Assembly (NCBI GenBank): GCA_018993265.1
Contig: JAGKSW010000035.1
Location: 1-64,000, forward strand
Direction: 5' to 3'
Length of the DNA: 64,000 nt
From: Nostoc sp. TH1S01
Lineage (GTDB): Bacteria > Cyanobacteriota > Cyanobacteriia > Cyanobacteriales > Nostocaceae
The stretch's first letter is position 1; each line of letters begins with the position of its first letter. A program made the position numbers and the translations under genes. Under the pieces are notes generated by a model that saw nothing but the letters and a program-made list of their open reading frames with translations, ran no database searches and was not told the DNA's origin. This document shows, in pieces, positions 8,884 to 17,740 of the stretch.

Positions 8884-10088
8884 TCAATACTAGAATGAGA
8901 ACCGCTATATAATGGCAAAATTACCGTAAATGTAGAGCCTTTTCCCAATTGAGAATCTACCTTAATTTCACCATGCAATAATTGAACTAACCGAGATACA
9001 ATTGCTAACCCCAAACCTGTACCATGAGAATCTGATGCTTGTTGCTCACTAACGGCGCGAAAATAAGGCTGGAAAATTTTACTTTGAGCATCCGATGCAA
9101 TACCTAATCCAGTATCTGTAATTGATATAGCCCAAGTTTGTTCAGATTCCTGGTAACATTGCAAACTCACCGTCCCCGATTCTGTATAGCGAATGGCGTT
9201 ACTGAGTAAATTCGTCAGAATTTGCTGAACGCGCAACGGATCTGTAGTAACTTGATTGGGAGCGCGATCGCAATCCACAATTAAAGATAATTCTTTGTTA
9301 CGTGCTAAAGGTTCAATAATCTCAATAACTGAGTTAATTACCTCACACACATTAATAACAGTCGGCTGTAAAATCATTCTGCCAGCATCATAACGAGAAA
9401 TTTCCAGAGTATCGTTAATTAAACGCAGAATCAGCCTTCCGCTTTTCATCACTCGCTCGATACTTTCGAGATTAGAATAGGAATCCTTGAGTTCGGGATT
9501 TTGGCGCTGCTGACGCAGAAATAAATCCGCGTAACCAATAATGGAAGTTAACGGTGTTTTGAGTTCATGCGCCAACTGCGACAGACTATCTTTACTAGCG
9601 CGAACCAAGCGAGTTAGTTCTTGGTTAGTCAAACGTAACTGACTTTGGAGTTGTTCTAACTCTTGTAGCCTTCCGTGAGTATAACTGTTAAAGCAACGAG
9701 CGATCGCTTCATCAATCACCGTATCAATCAGGCGCACAGCCCGCAACAGTTCCACAGGAGATGCTTTTAATAAATCTTCTTCCAGAAATGAGAAAATTAT
9801 AAACCGCAATAAACGATACTCTCGTGCAATTTCTGCTGGCTCAAATCCTTGTTCAGCACGCAGCAAGCCGTGTTCTAAACTTGCATCGACTACTGTTTGT
9901 AAATCGCTTTTTTCTGATTCTGAAAGTACTGTGGCTAACGCTTTTAAAACCCTAGGTAAACTATCACGTACAGCTTTAAAAGTTAACTCCTTAGTCGCTT
10001 CAATTTGTTCATCTTGATAGACTGCTTCTACCCATTGCTCAACAATCGCATCACTTTTATTAATCAGAGTTTGGCTAAAATCCATCAT
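8880..10088 (-). CDS. Sensor histidine kinase with RsbRD-type N-terminal domain
   Basis: Soluble histidine kinase of 402 residues. Residues about 1-135 (LINKSDAIVEQWVEAV...) resemble the RsbRD N-terminal helical sensor domain. A short coiled coil (LQELEQLQSQLRLTNQEL) leads to HisKA with the phospho-acceptor in SQLAHELKTPLTSIIGYADL, then HATPase_c with NLLSNAIRYT, DTGLGIA and GTGLGLAIV. No membrane segments are visible, so it should sense a cytosolic or protein signal. No response regulator gene is adjacent. The stop codon lies inside the end of a small repeat element. Confidence 0.88.
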   Translation of the reverse strand: MMDFSQTLINKSDAIVEQWVEAVYQDEQIEATKELTFKAVRDSLPRVLKALATVLSESEKSDLQTVVDASLEHGLLRAEQGFEPAEIAREYRLLRFIIFSFLEEDLLKASPVELLRAVRLIDTVIDEAIARCFNSYTHGRLQELEQLQSQLRLTNQELTRLVRASKDSLSQLAHELKTPLTSIIGYADLFLRQQRQNPELKDSYSNLESIERVMKSGRLILRLINDTLEISRYDAGRMILQPTVINVCEVINSVIEIIEPLARNKELSLIVDCDRAPNQVTTDPLRVQQILTNLLSNAIRYTESGTVSLQCYQESEQTWAISITDTGLGIASDAQSKIFQPYFRAVSEQQASDSHGTGLGLAIVSRLVQLLHGEIKVDSQLGKGSTFTVILPLYSGSHSSIE

Positions 10089-10232
10089 TTATTTAAGGAT
10101 AGTCAGCATCTTCAACAAGAAGTAGCTTAGTGCGTTGTGAATGCTCTCCGCACCTTACAAAAGATGGAATTTAGATAGAAATATCTGTCCTTTGTTAGAG
10201 TCGGACAATAAAACATCGCAGTCTTAACAGCA

Positions 10233-10265
10233 AGATACCCGACTTCTAAAAGAAGTCGGGTATCT
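10233..10265. terminator. Dispersed palindrome agatacccgacttct, copy 1
   Basis: A 15-bp perfect inverted repeat (agatacccgacttct / agaagtcgggtatct) with a 3-base loop, at 10233-10247 and 10251-10265. A second, nearly identical copy lies at 15347-15379. It lies downstream of the ATP-grasp gene, which ends at 10294. It could act as a bidirectional terminator, but the recurrence points to a dispersed cyanobacterial palindrome. Confidence 0.6.
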
Positions 10266-10293
10266 GAAACACTGAATTTTGCTCAAGCTTAAT

Positions 10294-11355
10294 TTAATTA
10301 GAGTTAAGACAAACTTGCTCATTTTCCAACGCTTTCAGAATTTTGAAATATAAATTCTCAACTCTTTGTACTTGCATCTCACCAATAGAAGCAAAATTAG
10401 TTAAACTAGGCGACCCATTAATTTCGATAATTACATAATTGTTCATTGGCTGAGTTATATCATCAGTAATAACATCTAAACCTGATAATCTTAAGCCCAT
10501 ATCTTTTGTAGCATTTATCGCTAACTTTTTAAAGTCAGGATGGATATTTTCAGTCATGTCTACTCCCTGACCACCACTTGATAAATTGGCATTATCTAAC
10601 AAATAAACAACCTGATTTTCGGGGATGATACTATCTAACTTCAGCTTTTGTCGTTTTAATTTCCGTTTGATGCGGAAATCATCAGCATCTACATTATTTT
10701 TTCTCCCATTCGCAGTCAATTCTGCTGATTTTTTTTGGATTAATTCTGCAATAGTAGACTTGCCATCACCAACAACACACAAAGGAATTCTTTGATATAC
10801 TGCCAGAACTTCATCATCTACAACGACAATTCTATAATCGTTACCAGGATAAAATCTCTCAACTATAAATCCGGGAGTGATACGTAAGATTTTTTTAGCA
10901 ACTTGATAATATTCTGTTTTATTATATACTTTTGTAACAAATCTGCCTTGGCTGAGATTAATCGGCTTAACAATTACCGGAAAACCTAATTCTTTAGCAT
11001 AATCAAATCCGGCATCAATATTTCTCTCACTGCCGATTTTTTCACATATTTTATTGCTAAAAAAAGTTTGTCCTTCAGTAACTTTATATCCAAAATGTTT
11101 CAAAAAAAAGTTTGAATATGCTTTATCTTTAGCTATCTCGGCAGAACCAAAACCATTGATATTTAATTTACTATTACTAAAACAAGCTTTATTGCCGTTT
11201 TTAAATGTAATATGTCCGACAAAAGCATATTCTGGATCTACTACAACTACTGCTCCTATTTGCAGAGCAATTTTTTGAATTATCGATGTTACTAATGGCA
11301 TTTTCTGTATCCAAAAGTTCGCAGAAATTTTAACGAATTGGTAATCATTGGTCAA
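10294..11355 (-). CDS. ATP-grasp domain protein (cyanophycin synthetase-like ligase)
   Basis: Product of 353 residues with an ATP-grasp fold: nucleotide-binding strand LGFPVIVKPINLSQGRFV (about 142-160), YPGNDYRIVVVDDEVLAVYQRIP (about 194-216), GDGKSTIAELI, and metal-binding end VIIEINGSPSLTNFA (about 318-332). This order, especially the GDGKSTIxELI insert and EINGSP, resembles the ATP-grasp halves of cyanophycin synthetase and GshF/RimK-like amino-acid ligases. The Mur-ligase half of cyanophycin synthetase is absent, so it is a stand-alone ligase of unknown substrate. Expression context is monocistronic. Confidence 0.75.
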   Translation of the reverse strand: MTNDYQFVKISANFWIQKMPLVTSIIQKIALQIGAVVVVDPEYAFVGHITFKNGNKACFSNSKLNINGFGSAEIAKDKAYSNFFLKHFGYKVTEGQTFFSNKICEKIGSERNIDAGFDYAKELGFPVIVKPINLSQGRFVTKVYNKTEYYQVAKKILRITPGFIVERFYPGNDYRIVVVDDEVLAVYQRIPLCVVGDGKSTIAELIQKKSAELTANGRKNNVDADDFRIKRKLKRQKLKLDSIIPENQVVYLLDNANLSSGGQGVDMTENIHPDFKKLAINATKDMGLRLSGLDVITDDITQPMNNYVIIEINGSPSLTNFASIGEMQVQRVENLYFKILKALENEQVCLNSN

Positions 11356-11829
11356 GATAATAAAAATAAAGCACTTTTTCGGAGCTTTTTCTCAACAATA
11401 AAAAAATCAAGTAAATTTAGTTAAAAATAATTAATAAAAATTAATATTATTTATTAGCAAATAAATAGAGTTCTGACAGTAATTTTAAATACGGAATTAA
11501 TCAAATGTATATATTGAGACGTTAAGAAATTTTTCCGGTTGGTATTAAATGTGCGTGTAGAAGTAAGTAACCCTAGTGGAGATGCCACACTTGTTAATAT
11601 TTAAATTTTGGATTTGTTTTTGCCTTCTTTAGTTGCTAATGAAGGGTTTGAGAGCGATCGCAAGTTTAAATAACAAGATAAGTTCTTGTAAAATAATCCG
11701 CGAAATCTTGACAATCCAAAAATAATCGAATAACAAGGTGGCAGCAACTTGAAAAAAGGCGTTAGTGCATCCCCGCCAAGAGAAGTCAGTAACGCCTTCA
11801 CTGAAAATTACACACGGATATTTTAAATC
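11356..11829. other. Intergenic region with candidate promoter and structured leader
   Basis: AT-rich to about 11560. A candidate -35 (ttgaca, 11708-11713) with a weak -10 (taacaa, 11731-11736) at 17-bp spacing precedes the small gene at 11830. The presumed leader contains inverted arms ggcgtta (11758-11764) and taacgcc (11790-11796), giving a stem-loop about 35 bases before the ATG. Overlapping minus-strand frames here look like chance. Confidence 0.35.
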
Positions 11830-12066
11830 ATGCCACAAAATACTGAATACAAAGCAAATCACAACGAAAATCACGCGATCGCCTACAAAGAACGCCTAAA
11901 TTCTTGGGCAATTGCCCGCTTACAGCCCGATGCCCAAAGAGAAATTGTAGCTCGCTTTCGCAGTCGTTCTGATGCCGATGGTTATATGCAGCGCCTACGT
12001 CAAATGATGCCAGATGCTTCTTTTATGGTTGTATTTGATTGTCAACGCGAAGAAGTTGTCGCTTAA
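11830..12066 (+). CDS. Conserved cyanobacterial small protein
   Basis: A 78-residue soluble protein: polar N-terminus, then IARLQPDAQREIVARFRSRSDADGYMQRLRQMMPDASFMVVFDC. I recognise it as the type of small, widely conserved cyanobacterial protein of unknown function; the alternating helix/strand pattern (helix at ERLNSWAIARL, helix at DADGYMQRLRQMM, strand at SFMVVFD) suggests a compact alpha/beta fold. The start ATG follows a possible structured leader. No function can be inferred from context. Confidence 0.7.
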   Translation: MPQNTEYKANHNENHAIAYKERLNSWAIARLQPDAQREIVARFRSRSDADGYMQRLRQMMPDASFMVVFDCQREEVVA

Positions 12067-12130
12067 AGTGTCGAGTAGTTATTTAAATTCAAAGTTGAAG
12101 GATTAAGGGTGCGATTACCATTGTTATTAC

Positions 12131-12157
12131 GGTGCGTTACATCCTAATTAACGCACC
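12131..12157. terminator. Hairpin ggtgcgtta/taacgcacc
   Basis: Nine-base arms at 12131-12139 and 12149-12157 with a 9-base loop, between the convergent 11830 gene and the aminotransferase. The arms share ggtgcgtta with the repeat at 8776-8883, so this may be a repeat-derived terminator. No U-run follows on either strand. Confidence 0.35.
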
Positions 12158-12237
12158 AGTATTAGATTATGTATGAATATTGGGAATGAAGAATCGGGAA
12201 TAGGGGATCATTTTCCCTACTCCCTAGCTACTAGACC

Positions 12238-13383
12238 CTAATGTAATACTTTTGCCAGTGCTTCTATCAGTCGGTCAACATTTTCTTTCCGGCTATTAAA
12301 GCCCATTAGCCCAACGCGCCAAACTTTACCAGCCAATTCTCCTAGTCCACCGCCAACTTCAATTCCGTGTTCTGTTAATAGCTGTCTAGCAATAGCTTTA
12401 CCATCCACCCCTTCAGGAATGCGGACTGTAGTTAAAGTTGGTAAACGATATTCCCGTTCAACGTGACAACTGAGTCCAATTTCTTCTAGCTTGTCCCAGA
12501 GATATTCCACATTCTTTTGATGACGTTGCCAACAGTTTGCTAATCCTTCCTCAGCAACTAACCGCAAAGCTTCCCGCAGAGCATAATACAAATTAATTGG
12601 GGCTGTATGATGATAAACACGTTCACTACCCCAATACTTACTCAGCAAAGTCATATCTAAATACCAGTTAGCCACCTTCGTGCTGCGGCGCTGCAATTTT
12701 TCCCAAGCACGAGGACTCATGGTAAAAGGTGAAGCCCCAGGCGGACAACCCAAGCCTTTTTGACTACAGCTATAAGCTAAATCAACTCCCCACTCATCTA
12801 AAAATATCGGCACACCACCAAGGCTAGTGACAGTATCGATTAATAACAGCGTGCCGAATTCTCGACACAGTTCACCAACAGCATCTAAAGGTTGACGCGC
12901 ACCTGTCGAAGTTTCGGCGTGAACCAAAGCCAAAATTGTCGGGCGATGAGTTTCCATAGCCGTGCGGAGTTCTTCTAAAGAGAAAACTTGCCCCCAAGGT
13001 TTGGTAATTGTACGGACATCAGCACCGTATCGCCCGGCCATATCGACTAAGCGATTTCCGAAATATCCAGCCACACCAATTAATACCACATCACCAGGTT
13101 CTACCGCATTGGCGATAGTTGCTTCCATTGCAGCGGAACCAGTACCACTGACAGCGATAGTATGAGGATTTTCGGTTTGCCAAACATAGCGGAGTAAAGA
13201 TTGAATTTCATCCATCAGCCCTAAGAAATCTGGGTCAAGATGCCCTAGAGGTGAGGTATTCATTGCCTGGAGAACGGTAGGATGAGCATTAGAAGGGCCA
13301 GGGCCTAGCAATAATTTGGAGGGGATTTCTAGGGGTTTGAGTTGTAATCGCTGACTATCGTTAATTGAGATGGTTTGCGACAT
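12238..13383 (-). CDS. Alanine/serine--glyoxylate aminotransferase (class V, PLP)
   Basis: Class-V aminotransferase of 381 residues. LLGPGPSNAHPTVLQAM opens the fold. GTGSAAMEATIANAV binds the cofactor phosphate, DTVTSLGGVPI holds the Asp contacting the PLP nitrogen, and SCSQKGLGCPPG carries the PLP lysine near residue 200. The family detoxifies glyoxylate formed by photorespiration, using alanine or serine as donor; cyanobacterial members are sometimes labelled soluble hydrogenase small subunit, a historical misnomer. The exact amino donor cannot be read from sequence. Its start codon overlaps the longest frame of the divergent HPP gene. Confidence 0.88.
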   Translation of the reverse strand: MSQTISINDSQRLQLKPLEIPSKLLLGPGPSNAHPTVLQAMNTSPLGHLDPDFLGLMDEIQSLLRYVWQTENPHTIAVSGTGSAAMEATIANAVEPGDVVLIGVAGYFGNRLVDMAGRYGADVRTITKPWGQVFSLEELRTAMETHRPTILALVHAETSTGARQPLDAVGELCREFGTLLLIDTVTSLGGVPIFLDEWGVDLAYSCSQKGLGCPPGASPFTMSPRAWEKLQRRSTKVANWYLDMTLLSKYWGSERVYHHTAPINLYYALREALRLVAEEGLANCWQRHQKNVEYLWDKLEEIGLSCHVEREYRLPTLTTVRIPEGVDGKAIARQLLTEHGIEVGGGLGELAGKVWRVGLMGFNSRKENVDRLIEALAKVLH

Positions 13384-13527
13384 AATTCATTTTTGTCTAG
13401 ACAGTACTTACCGCATCATAGAGCGATCGCATCACCCTTGCATCGTCTAGAATTAATCCCTCATTTGTCGGAAGCAGCAATTTTGGCAAAGTTTTACAGT
13501 CAATCTAGGCAGTATTACCAAAATGCA

Positions 13528-14046
13528 ATGAAGCGAGAACGGTCGAGTTTAAAACCCCTAGAAGGGGCAAATCGCCAGTGGCGACGCAGATTAAACCTTA
13601 AGGGAGAGATAGTCTTGGTAACTGTACCAACGGTGATTGTACTGGCGGTAATGGCTTTAGTAGAAGCCCTGACTCAGCAGCGTTTATTATTTGCGTCGCT
13701 TGCTTCTAGTGCATTTCTGATTTATCTCGATCCCCAGCATGGAACAAACTCTGTGCGAACCCTGATTCTTTCGCAGATGATGGCTGCTAGCATTGGCTTT
13801 ATCACCTATGTGTTATTTGGTGGAGGATATTTGTCTGGTGGGATGGCGATGGTAATTGCGATCGCACTGATGATTTTCTTCGATGCTATGCATCCTCCGG
13901 CTGTCGCTACTTCCTTAAGTTTTGCTTTAAAAGCTGGCAATGTGAGTAATTTAGTGCTGTTTGCTTTGGCAATTGGAATTACTGCTGTTTTAGTAGGATT
14001 AGAGCGTTATACCTTATGGGTATTAGCACATTATCATCATGATTAA
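13528..14046 (+). CDS. HPP family membrane protein
   Basis: The sequence motif MHPPAVATSL defines the HPP family, membrane proteins implicated in nitrite transport into plastids and cyanobacterial cells. From the ATG at 13528 the product is 172 residues with about four hydrophobic segments (VTVPTVIVLAVMALVEAL, LFASLASSAFLIYL, MMAASIGFITYVLF, MAMVIAIALMIFF) plus a C-terminal one. A longer frame from 13375 adds 51 residues overlapping the divergent aminotransferase start; I prefer 13528 because family similarity begins just after it. Intergenic position then leaves 144 bp for two promoters. Confidence 0.75.
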   Translation: MKRERSSLKPLEGANRQWRRRLNLKGEIVLVTVPTVIVLAVMALVEALTQQRLLFASLASSAFLIYLDPQHGTNSVRTLILSQMMAASIGFITYVLFGGGYLSGGMAMVIAIALMIFFDAMHPPAVATSLSFALKAGNVSNLVLFALAIGITAVLVGLERYTLWVLAHYHHD

Positions 14047-14207
14047 ATCAGAATTCAGGAGTCAGAATTCAGAATTCAGAATAAAAAATGCTTTATATTC
14101 ACATCTTGCACCAAGCGACTGAAGTCGCACGCCAGTGAGGGAGTCGGCAAAGCCGCCCAACGCACTGGCTCGGCTACACGAACAAAACCTTATCAGGCAA
14201 CAAAACT

Positions 14208-14600
14208 ATGATATTTGCAGGTAAACGTCCGAATAACTTGGGTGTGAGTAATGGCAAATTAGCAGCTTGTCCTAATTCACCTAATTGTGTATCTAGCCAA
14301 AGTACAGACGCAATTCACCAAATTGCACCGCTGACTTTTAATACTAGCCCCGAACAAGCGATCGCTAATCTCAAAAGCGTCATTCAATCCTTACCCAGAA
14401 CTACAATTATTACCGAAACTCAGGACTATATATATGCAGAATTTAAAAGTGCTTTGATGGGATTTGTAGATGATGTCGAGTTTTATTTAGACCGAGATGC
14501 TAATCTTATTCACGTCCGTTCTGCTTCTCGGTTAGGTCAAAGTGATTTAGGTGTTAACCGCAAAAGAATTGAAACCATTCGCGCTCAGATCAAAGAATGA
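14208..14600 (+). CDS. DUF1499 family protein
   Basis: A 130-residue protein with the DUF1499 hallmarks: CPNSPNCVSSQ near residues 21-31, a middle TTIITETQDYIYAEFKSALMGFVDDVEFYL strand pair, and the closing IHVRSASRLGQSDLGVNRKRIETIR. The Cys-x5-Cys near the start and RSxSRxGxxDxGVNRxR are the family signature. Function is unknown in the literature I can recall. No signal peptide is seen, so a cytosolic location is likely. A strong terminator follows at 14667. Confidence 0.85.
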   Translation: MIFAGKRPNNLGVSNGKLAACPNSPNCVSSQSTDAIHQIAPLTFNTSPEQAIANLKSVIQSLPRTTIITETQDYIYAEFKSALMGFVDDVEFYLDRDANLIHVRSASRLGQSDLGVNRKRIETIRAQIKE

Positions 14601-14666
14601 TCATCTATTGGTATTCAACCCAATTATGTAATTCTTTGTAAAGACTAATTTTTTTAAGAACAATAC

Positions 14667-14697
14667 CCTCGAATTCTCAAAGAATTCGGGGTTTTTT
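14667..14697 (+). terminator. Rho-independent terminator after the DUF1499 gene
   Basis: Arms cctcgaattct (14667-14677) and agaattcgggg (14681-14691) pair over 11 bp with one G-T pair around a 3-base loop. A run of six T follows (14692-14697). Confidence 0.8.
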
Positions 14698-14836
14698 ACA
14701 TGAAATTATTTATGAAGTATATCTTCATCAAAAACTAGTATAAACGCGAATCTCGAAATTAATTAACTTAGCAAATAATAGTTACAACACAATTTGATGT
14801 GTTGTAGTAACCAACTAAATATTATGAGGAAATAGT

Positions 14837-15238
14837 ATGATAAAAACAAGTTTTAAAAAAAGCTTATTGACAGCGATCGCTGTCATTTCTATATTACCAG
14901 TAATTACCCAAACTGCTCAGGCCGGCTCTACCAGAAACGTATTTGGGGCAATTTCTTATTCTCCATCTACTAGAACTTACTCATCTGGAATTGCGAAAAC
15001 AAAGCAAGCAGCAATCAACGCATCCTTGAATAAATGTCGCCGTGAAAGTGGAGCCAAAGACTGTACCACACCATTGTGGTTTAAAAATGCTTGGGGAGCT
15101 TTAGCTGTGGGTACTGATGGTAGTTATGGCACAGGTTGGGGTACTGACCAATCTCTCGCCGAAAGATTTGCTGTAGAAACCTGTCAGAAATACGGTGGTG
15201 AAGATTGTCAAGTCGTTTTCATTAAAGAAGCCAGATAA
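14837..15238 (+). CDS. Secreted DUF4189 protein
   Basis: A 133-residue protein beginning with a signal peptide: basic MIKTSFKKS, hydrophobic LLTAIAVISILPVI, then cleavage most likely after AQA (TQTAQA-GS). The mature part matches DUF4189: FGAISYSPSTRTYSSGIAKTKQAAINASLNKC, followed by CTTPLWFKNAWGALAVG and SLAERFAVETCQKYGGEDCQVV. Four Cys in the mature part suggest two disulfides. Probably periplasmic or extracellular; function unknown. GAGGAAAT, 8 bases upstream, is a good ribosome binding site. Confidence 0.82.
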   Translation: MIKTSFKKSLLTAIAVISILPVITQTAQAGSTRNVFGAISYSPSTRTYSSGIAKTKQAAINASLNKCRRESGAKDCTTPLWFKNAWGALAVGTDGSYGTGWGTDQSLAERFAVETCQKYGGEDCQVVFIKEAR

Positions 15239-15346
15239 ATCAGAATTTAGTGCGTAGGCTGGGCATTTTCAATCCAACTCTTACTTAACCAAGAATATAG
15301 TAAATGCTCACCTTACAAATTAAACAAGCTAGATAAGTCATCATTC

Positions 15347-15379
15347 AGATACCCGACTTCTCAAAGAAGCCGGGTATCT
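15347..15379. terminator. Dispersed palindrome agatacccgacttct, copy 2
   Basis: Arms at 15347-15361 and 15365-15379 repeat the palindrome at 10233 with one transition in the right arm (agaagccgggtatct), leaving a G-T pair. It sits between the convergent DUF4189 and glycosyltransferase genes and probably terminates both. Confidence 0.65.
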
Positions 15380-15411
15380 TGTTGTTCACATTCTGACTGC
15401 TGAAGCCTGAT

Positions 15412-16500
15412 TTATTTCTTGGCAATTCCTGAAGTTAGAGTACTGCGAACATGGCCATTTTTCGCAAATTTATGTTGCAAAAGTTGCCGATAAACTTCTT
15501 CATAACCATCAGTCATACGCTGAAAACTAAAATGATTTTGGACATGTTGACGACAAGCATATCGATCTAACTCTGCCACTTTGTTAATTGCACTCACACA
15601 TTCGGTCACATTATTACAGATAAAACCCGTTTTACCGTGGGCAATTACTTCTGAAGTAGACCCTAAGTTCATGGCAATTACTGGTGTACCTGCGGCCATT
15701 GATTCCACCATTACTAAACCAAAGGGTTCTCGCCAAGTAATCGGGAATAAAGTGGCGACAGCACCTCCCATTAGAGCATTCTTTTGTTGATGATTAGCTT
15801 CGCCTAAATACTCAATTTGTTCGCCGTCAATTAAAGGTTGAATTTCTCTTTCAAAGTACTCTATATCAACAACATCTACCTTACCAGCCATTTTTAACCG
15901 CCAACCAGATTGTTTAGCAATTGCAATTGCTAAATGTGGCCCTTTCTCTGGCGATAAGCGACCTAAAAATGCTAAATAAGGTGGTTCTTCGGGTTCGGGA
16001 TGAAATTTGTAACTACTAACATCTATACCGTTATAAACTGTGCTTGTATAGTTCAAACCTAGTGAACTTTCCCGTTGAGCATCAGAAATACTAACAAAAG
16101 GTTGACGTTTCGCATGTTGAAACATCTTTTGATTATCTGGTGTAAAAATCCCGTGTAATGTATGAACTGTTGGGGTATTTACAAGTTTTGCATAAGGTAA
16201 TGCTGCACAACCCATGTGAGAGTGAATAATATCAAACTCATCTGCTCGTTCGTAGACAGAAGCTAACTGCAACATTTCATAAATGTTATATTCTTTGACA
16301 TCCTTATCAAGTCGTAAAGCACGAGGATGCACTGATTCTAGCTTGGCTAAACTGATAGAATCACCTGACGCAAACAAAGTAACTTCGTGTCCACGCCGAA
16401 CTAATTCATCGGTCAGTAACCCCACAACTAACTCGATACCCCCATAAGCAGGTGGTGGTACTCTCTCCCATAGTGGGGAAACTTGAGCTATTCTCATCAC
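15412..16500 (-). CDS. Glycosyltransferase family 4 protein
   Basis: GT-B fold transferase of 362 residues. The N-terminal half shows VSPLWERVPPPAYGGIELVVGLLTDELVRRGHEVTLFASG, the usual acceptor-side loop. The C-terminal nucleotide-sugar side shows FLGRLSPEKGPHLAIAIAKQSGW and the E-x7-E motif EPFGLVMVESMAAGTPVIA. Likely adds a sugar to a lipid or glycan precursor at the cytosolic membrane face. The start MMRIAQVSP has AGGAGGTTTG just upstream. The specific donor and acceptor cannot be told, and no polysaccharide cluster surrounds it. Confidence 0.85.
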   Translation of the reverse strand: MMRIAQVSPLWERVPPPAYGGIELVVGLLTDELVRRGHEVTLFASGDSISLAKLESVHPRALRLDKDVKEYNIYEMLQLASVYERADEFDIIHSHMGCAALPYAKLVNTPTVHTLHGIFTPDNQKMFQHAKRQPFVSISDAQRESSLGLNYTSTVYNGIDVSSYKFHPEPEEPPYLAFLGRLSPEKGPHLAIAIAKQSGWRLKMAGKVDVVDIEYFEREIQPLIDGEQIEYLGEANHQQKNALMGGAVATLFPITWREPFGLVMVESMAAGTPVIAMNLGSTSEVIAHGKTGFICNNVTECVSAINKVAELDRYACRQHVQNHFSFQRMTDGYEEVYRQLLQHKFAKNGHVRSTLTSGIAKK

Positions 16501-16892
16501 AAACCTCCTAAAAAATGAATTTTGAGTTGATAGGATATGCTTTTTGGTTCACATTTATTTATTTTTTAACGCGATGAGTTTTGAGTGAGAATAACTCACC
16601 GGAGTTCTAATTCAGCATTTTTTTCTAGCACTATCAACTCACTTTCAAAAGCAATTTGATAAATAAGCGCATCCAAATCTTAGACTTTAACTTCTTAATA
16701 AGTAGTCTATCTTTGTAGAGAAATTTAACTGTCCTTAAGAAGTAAAAGTACTTTTCAAGGTATACAACTAGCTACATTCATTCAGTCTCTTTAGGTCGGG
16801 TGCAAAAGCAGCCATTCCTACAGCCCGATTTTTTGACTTTTGAGTAAAATCAGATACACTAGGAAAATATAGAAAATCACTAAGCTTTAAAT
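16501..16892. other. Intergenic region with a free-standing terminator-like hairpin
   Basis: Between divergently oriented genes. A plus-strand hairpin tcggg (16796-16800) / cccga (16824-16828), extended by wobble pairs and followed by six T (16829-16834), lies downstream of no annotated plus-strand gene. A short unannotated RNA starting somewhere in 16700-16790 would end there. I see no open frame of note. Confidence 0.35.
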
Positions 16893-17693
16893 ATGAATAT
16901 TTCGCCTACACAGAAAAAACCGCGTGTCGCATGGCAGGCGGTTTTGTCAGTAATAATGTTTCTATTTATGTATTTGCCTATACTAGTACTAGGATTTTAT
17001 AGCTTCAACCAATCACCTTACAGTGCAACTTGGCAAGGATTTACTTTCGACTGGTATCGCAAACTTTTCAGTGACGATCGCATTTTATCTGCTTTAAACA
17101 ATAGTTTGATAGTTGCCTTTTGCGCTGTAGGAATTGCAGCCGTATTAGGGACATTAATGGCGGTGGGCTTGGCGCGGTATAAATTTCCGCTAAAGAGTTT
17201 GTATCGTGGCGTAGCTTACTTACCATTAATTATTCCTGATATTGCGATCGCTGTTGCCACTCTCGTGTTTCTCGCCGCCTTTGCGATTCCTTTGAGTTTA
17301 TGGACAATTGTCGCGGCGCATATCGTATTTTGTTTAGCCTACGTAGGTTTAGTTGTGGGGTCACGACTCAATAACTTAGATCCCCACTTAGAAGAAGCTG
17401 CGTTAGATTTAGGCGCTACACCAGTACAAGCATTTATTAAAGTATTACTACCACAATTAATGCCGGGAATTGTTGCTGGTTGTCTACTAGCTTTTGTTCT
17501 CAGCTTAGATGATTTTTTGATTGCTAGTTTTACCGCCGGTAGTGGTTATAACACGTTACCAATGGAGATTTTTAGCCGAATTAGAACTGGTGTGAAACCT
17601 GATATTAATGCTCTCAGTATGTTACTAATTTCAGTGTCAGCAATTGTTGCTTTTGTTGCTGAATTAATGCGGATTTTGGGAGAAAGAAAATAG
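16893..17693 (+). CDS. ABC transporter permease, PotC-like (spermidine/putrescine type)
   Basis: Inner-membrane permease subunit of 266 residues with six hydrophobic segments, beginning with WQAVLSVIMFLFMYLPILVLGFYSF. The ABC-interaction EAA loop is clear at EEAALDLGATPVQAFIKVLLPQLMPG, and FDWYRKLF, near residues 49-56, is typical of PotC/YdcV. Polyamine importers normally carry PotA, PotB and PotD genes in the same operon; none is adjacent, so the partners must be elsewhere. A hairpin terminator follows at 17706. Confidence 0.85.
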   Translation: MNISPTQKKPRVAWQAVLSVIMFLFMYLPILVLGFYSFNQSPYSATWQGFTFDWYRKLFSDDRILSALNNSLIVAFCAVGIAAVLGTLMAVGLARYKFPLKSLYRGVAYLPLIIPDIAIAVATLVFLAAFAIPLSLWTIVAAHIVFCLAYVGLVVGSRLNNLDPHLEEAALDLGATPVQAFIKVLLPQLMPGIVAGCLLAFVLSLDDFLIASFTAGSGYNTLPMEIFSRIRTGVKPDINALSMLLISVSAIVAFVAELMRILGERK

Positions 17694-17705
17694 TAACTGT
17701 ACTAA

Positions 17706-17740
17706 GAGATACTCAATTTATTAAATAATTTGGGTATCTC
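17706..17740 (+). terminator. Hairpin terminator after the permease gene
   Basis: Arms gagatactcaatttatt (17706-17722) and aataatttgggtatctc (17724-17740) are complementary except for one mismatch and one G-T pair. The AT-rich apex should open into a loop. No long T-run follows. The remaining 17741-18086 is AT-rich spacer in which I see no gene. Confidence 0.5.

Noticed and set aside
11601-11874. Two overlapping minus-strand frames of 66 and 81 codons
   Set aside because: They are aromatic- and Cys-rich with no recognisable domain and cover the likely promoter and leader of the 11830 gene.
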